Source: Flavobacterium collinsii (GTDB lineage: Bacteria; Bacteroidota; Bacteroidia; Flavobacteriales; Flavobacteriaceae). From it: a DNA stretch of 64,000 nt. Where the stretch lies: contig NZ_CADCST010000071.1 in assembly GCF_902804485.1 (NCBI RefSeq), forward strand, positions 1-64,000. Reading direction: 5' to 3'. This document shows, one piece after another, positions 61,275 to 64,000 of the stretch (position 1 is the stretch's first letter; every line of letters starts with the position of its first letter). The position numbers and the translations under genes are program-made. Below the pieces are notes generated by a model, which worked only from the letters and a program-made list of their open reading frames with translations, made no database searches and was not told the origin of the DNA.

Positions 61275-61324
61275 CGGAAGTTAATTTTTTACTAATACAC
61301 TTTATTTTTTAGTACTTTTATTTC

Positions 61325-62350
61325 ATGAATGACACAAAATTAATAGATATAGCCTCGGCATTGGGAATTTCGGTTACCACGGTTTCAAAAGCACTAAAAG
61401 GCTATACAGATATTAGCAAGTCTACACGTGCCCGGGTGATCGAAATGGCCGAAACCATGAACTACATGCCCAATTCGGTTGCGGTAAACCTGAGAACCAA
61501 TGAAACCAAAACAATAGGTGTCATTATTCCGGCCACCGTGCATCATTTCTTCTCAAGTGTCTTAAATGGTATTCTCGAAGAAGCCGAAAAAAGAGGCTAT
61601 CTTGTCATTATATTACAATCCAACGAAAAATACGAACTGGAGAAAAAACAGCTGGCCCTATTAATTCAAAAACGTGTTGACGGGGTTCTGATGTCGCTCT
61701 CTAACGAAACGGATGATTTTACTCATATTAATGAAGCCATCCGCAAAAACACGCCCGTTGTTTTATTTGATAAAATTGCCAAAAGAGTCGATTGTTCCAA
61801 AGTCGTAATCAATGATGCCAAAGCGGCATTCGATGCAGTTTCTTACCTCATTAATAAAGGATTCAAAAAGATCGCCCATTTTAGAGGTTCTTATGTTCCG
61901 CAAAACTCCATCGATCGTTTCTTGGGATACAAAAGAGCTTTGGAAGCACACGGAATTGAATACGATTCCAAACTGGTTTATGTGTGTGACAACAATACCG
62001 ATTTTGAAGACGGTTACGAAAATGCCCAGAAAATAATGACGGAACACCCGGACATAGACGCAATTTTTGCCATCACCGATTTGGTTGCCATCGGAATTAT
62101 CAAATATTTTAATGAAGCGGGAATCAAAACACCGGAACAGGTAGCCGTTTTTGGGTTCAGCAATTGGTTTATGAGTACCGTTATCTCACCCAAACTAACT
62201 ACAATTGACCAGCCCGGTTTTGAAATGGGGCATCAGGCGGTTTCGCTTTTAATAGATGAAATTGCAGACCTGAAAGAACATCGACCGGTGACACATCAAA
62301 TTATTGAACTTCCTACAAGAATCATTGAAAGAGAATCAACCGTTAAATGA
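61325..62350 (+). CDS. LacI family regulator of the trehalose locus
   Basis: 341 residues. N-terminal HTH (KLIDIASALGISVTTVSKALKG, about 4-26, then hinge helix MPNSVAVNLRTN) and a periplasmic-binding-like effector domain. Divergent from the TonB receptor, with two operators between. Likely represses the receptor-MFS-trehalase operon until trehalose or a derivative is present; effector unproven. Confidence 0.92.
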   Translation: MNDTKLIDIASALGISVTTVSKALKGYTDISKSTRARVIEMAETMNYMPNSVAVNLRTNETKTIGVIIPATVHHFFSSVLNGILEEAEKRGYLVIILQSNEKYELEKKQLALLIQKRVDGVLMSLSNETDDFTHINEAIRKNTPVVLFDKIAKRVDCSKVVINDAKAAFDAVSYLINKGFKKIAHFRGSYVPQNSIDRFLGYKRALEAHGIEYDSKLVYVCDNNTDFEDGYENAQKIMTEHPDIDAIFAITDLVAIGIIKYFNEAGIKTPEQVAVFGFSNWFMSTVISPKLTTIDQPGFEMGHQAVSLLIDEIADLKEHRPVTHQIIELPTRIIERESTVK

Positions 62351-62391
62351 TTTTTTAGTTTTAACTTTGCGTCAATTCTTAAAAAGCATCA

Positions 62392-62745
62392 ATGTTTCCG
62401 ATTCCTGAAAATACCGATATTTTATTGGCTGATGCCGAAAGTGAAAATCTATATTTGAGTTTGATTGAACAGATTAATAAAGACTTTAATTTGGCCAACG
62501 AAGGAATCGATTTTCCGATGAGTATCTCTCCCGAAGAACTAAAGATTCAGCTTCACGAAAAAATCTACCGAATGATTCAGTACAAATTTGCTGAATACCT
62601 GAACCTGCTTTATATTATCGATGTTTCTGAAAATGAAATTAAAAAACTCGACGGTTCTGATTTAGTGATTTTAGCCGAGCAGGTTTCTTTTTTAATTTTA
62701 AAAAGAGAATGGCAGAAGGTTTGGTTTCGAAATTATTATAAGTAA
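62392..62745 (+). CDS. Conserved small cytosolic protein
   Basis: 117 residues, soluble, helical (ESENLYLSLIEQINKDFNLANE, MIQYKFAEYLNLLYIIDVSE). No named domain recognised; the even composition suggests a conserved Flavobacteriia protein. Its last 19 codons and stop (QVSFLILKREWQKVWFRNYYK) are duplicated, with changes, at 63387-63449, beyond an inserted gene. Confidence 0.75.
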   Translation: MFPIPENTDILLADAESENLYLSLIEQINKDFNLANEGIDFPMSISPEELKIQLHEKIYRMIQYKFAEYLNLLYIIDVSENEIKKLDGSDLVILAEQVSFLILKREWQKVWFRNYYK

Positions 62746-62817
62746 AATACCAGGCTTCTCCATTATTCACAAAAAGAAAACTCAAAGTTTCAATCGCTAA
62801 ACTAAATTTCATATAAC

Positions 62818-63339
62818 ATGAACAGTTCAAATAGCAACCTTAAAAACGAGTTAACAATTGAATATGGAGGTTTTTCCAAAGAAGACTTACTGCAAAAATT
62901 AAAAGCGTCTACTATCATGCTCAATGAATTTGCTGAAATTATCTTTTCAAATAAAGCATTTAAGACCTCTAAAAAAAAGAAGTTAATTTCGATAAAAGAA
63001 ATTTCAATAAATGAATTAGGATTTCCGAATGGTGCAACAATATCTGAAATAAAAGAATCTCTGAAGAAATTTGGATTATCCGAATGTCCACTGGAAGCAG
63101 CCCCATATTTACGACTCAAATTACTCAACCAAGAAGAAATCACTGTTTCTGAGCACCAAAAAAACAAGGCACCTCTTGGTTCCTTAACAATCTTTACCAA
63201 TTCTATTAGTAACGACGATAGTTTCCCAAAAGGATTTTACCTTAGAAAAATGAACGGTCAATTGTGGTTAAGGGGATACACCTGCTCCTTAGATTTCGTT
63301 TGGAGTCCAGATGATCGATTTATATTCAAATGTCATTAA
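62818..63339 (+). CDS. Orphan protein inserted between a gene and its duplicated 3' end
   Basis: 173 residues, soluble. N-terminal half helical and Lys-rich (FKTSKKKKLISIKEISINELGF), then a beta-rich C terminus (GFYLRKMNGQLWLRGYTCSLDFVWSPDDRFIF). AT-rich like accessory genes. No family recognised. It is bracketed by the true and duplicated 3' ends of the 117-residue gene, so it looks like a recently gained cassette. Confidence 0.65.
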   Translation: MNSSNSNLKNELTIEYGGFSKEDLLQKLKASTIMLNEFAEIIFSNKAFKTSKKKKLISIKEISINELGFPNGATISEIKESLKKFGLSECPLEAAPYLRLKLLNQEEITVSEHQKNKAPLGSLTIFTNSISNDDSFPKGFYLRKMNGQLWLRGYTCSLDFVWSPDDRFIFKCH

Positions 63340-63386
63340 GAAACAGCAACAGATTCAAAATAAAAATAAGCACTTTGTAGAGGAAA

Positions 63387-63449
63387 ATGTCTTTTTTGAT
63401 TTTAAGAAGAGAATTACAAAAAGTTTGGTTCCGAAATCATTACACTTAA
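63387..63449 (+). pseudogene. Duplicated 3' end of the 117-residue gene
   Basis: Reads MSFLILRRELQKVWFRNHYT and a stop, matching the last residues of the 62392-62745 product (VSFLILKREWQKVWFRNYYK). Upstream similarity continues for about 10 bases with a one-base shift, then ends. It has no gene context of its own and is best explained as a duplicated insertion boundary. Confidence 0.75.
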
Positions 63450-63451
63450 TT

Positions 63452-63555
63452 AGGCGCAGAGGTACAAAGTTGCAAAGCGACAGAGGCTTCCCTTCTTTGC
63501 AGTAAAATTTGTTTTCAAAACCTTTGAACCTTTGTCTCTATGTCTCTTTGAACCT
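63452..63555. repeat. Short Flavobacterium-type intergenic repeats
   Basis: Contains GGCGCAGAGGTACAAAGTTG and inverted CTTTGAACCTTTGTCTC-type units, similar to the CACAGAG/CTTTGTGAATC units at 38315-38535. Non-coding. Confidence 0.5.
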
Positions 63556-64000
63556 TTAAAAGTACACTCTCACAAAAGGCATAAATCCGGATCCGTAAAG
63601 ACTGGTATCCTTATTAAACAAAACATCGTAGCGGGCTCCAATCGTTACACTTCCGGTTCTGTAACCTGCGCCAAGGTATAAGGCAGTATTCCAATAATTA
63701 TCGGAATAACTTGGTCGGTAAGGAGTCGATTTATAATCCGTATTTACACGAACCTGTTCTAGTTCGGCAGACAATTGAATTTCAGGAATTGGATTCACAA
63801 GTCCAATCAGACTTCCACCATAAACAAAAGAGCTGTAATAGTTTTTGGAGGACAGGTAACCAAACTGCAATCCAACACCAACAGATACAATTTCGTTTAC
63901 ATTATATATAGCACTTGGCAAAACGGAAATATCCGTATATCCGGAACCAATTCCTAAACCAAGACCTCCTCCAAATTGAACTTTCTCCCAAAAATGATTA
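63556..64000 (-). CDS. Outer-membrane beta-barrel protein, C-terminal part
   Basis: Partial; continues beyond the right edge. The visible reading runs VQFGGGLGLGIGSGYTDIS ... FVRVYF, with alternating strands and a final Phe, typical of an outer-membrane barrel (IVSVGVGLQFGYLSS, TALYLGAGYRTGSVTIGARY). No ATG in the visible part; the real start is outside the window. Confidence 0.7.
   Translation of the reverse strand, partial: NHFWEKVQFGGGLGLGIGSGYTDISVLPSAIYNVNEIVSVGVGLQFGYLSSKNYYSSFVYGGSLIGLVNPIPEIQLSAELEQVRVNTDYKSTPYRPSYSDNYWNTALYLGAGYRTGSVTIGARYDVLFNKDTSLYGSGFMPFVRVYF

Noticed and set aside
63311..63505. 64-residue ORF after the orphan gene
   Set aside because: It reads out of frame through the duplicated 3' fragment and has no features of a protein.
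1..64000. Insertion sequences or phage genes
   Set aside because: No transposase, integrase or structural phage gene was found in any frame.

Overview
The window looks like chromosome from a Flavobacterium-type member of the Bacteroidota. It is AT-rich, carries promoters with a TAnnTTTG -7 box, and encodes a SprB-repeat protein with a type IX secretion tail, TPR-membrane-AraC regulators, TonB-dependent and RND systems, and many intergenic hairpins typical of the group. No transposase, integrase, CRISPR array or rRNA was seen. One functional tRNA gene (tRNA-Ser, GGA) is present.

Layout. 1-5955: a peptide-natural-product or peptide-signal locus. It holds the 5' end of a C39-peptidase ABC exporter, a six-cysteine GG-leader precursor, a pseudo-C39/VKOR/thioredoxin fusion, and five tandem tiny genes (45, 46, 53, 45 and 44 codons). 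Each tiny gene has a 27-residue GG leader and the shared core DTIRGNGKGS. A convergent TPR-TM-AraC regulator closes the locus. 6121-11967: housekeeping and accessory genes (glutaryl-CoA dehydrogenase, DUF3050, SGNH lipoprotein, AraC/nitrilase/GNAT) and a small orphan gene bracketed by a duplicated GNAT 3' end. 12055-18177: a seven-gene overlapping operon (SpeD-like, DUF4178, small membrane protein, DUF350, membrane aminopropyltransferase, Tat-type FAD amine oxidase, polytopic membrane protein). 18409-19171: XRE regulator and a small membrane protein.

19349-25741: a likely genomic island between an intact tRNA-Ser and a decayed copy of it. It carries TerC, a dicarboxylate/amino-acid symporter, a CitMHS citrate transporter, DUF2490 and a LytS/LytTR two-component system. 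25802-33044: LysR/MFS pair, TatD-acyltransferase-asparaginase operon, S41 peptidase. 33248-46889: an ECF sigma/anti-sigma pair, three identically spaced GGTAACAAT-N12-TTGATATAA boxes, then a small membrane protein, lipoprotein, PKD/outer-membrane protein, membrane-anchored CHAT protease, overlapping retropepsin, SprB-like adhesin, papain-like lipoprotein and an orphan regulator-like protein.

47092-53991: a TetR-TolC-MFP-RND efflux operon and a YceI gene, tied together by three GGAAACT-N14/15-AGTTTCC palindromes. 54262-55236: polyprenyl diphosphate synthase. 55365-62350: a trehalose-type locus (trehalase, MFS, TonB receptor, divergent LacI regulator, paired AAAACGTTTT operators). 62392-63449: a conserved small gene, an inserted orphan gene and a duplicated 3' end of the first gene. 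63556-64000: a partial outer-membrane protein.

The strongest candidates for something undescribed are the five-peptide array with its exporter, the ECF-controlled CHAT/retropepsin locus, and the repeated pattern of orphan genes inserted behind duplicated gene 3' ends. All functional statements are read from sequence by eye; no database search was run.
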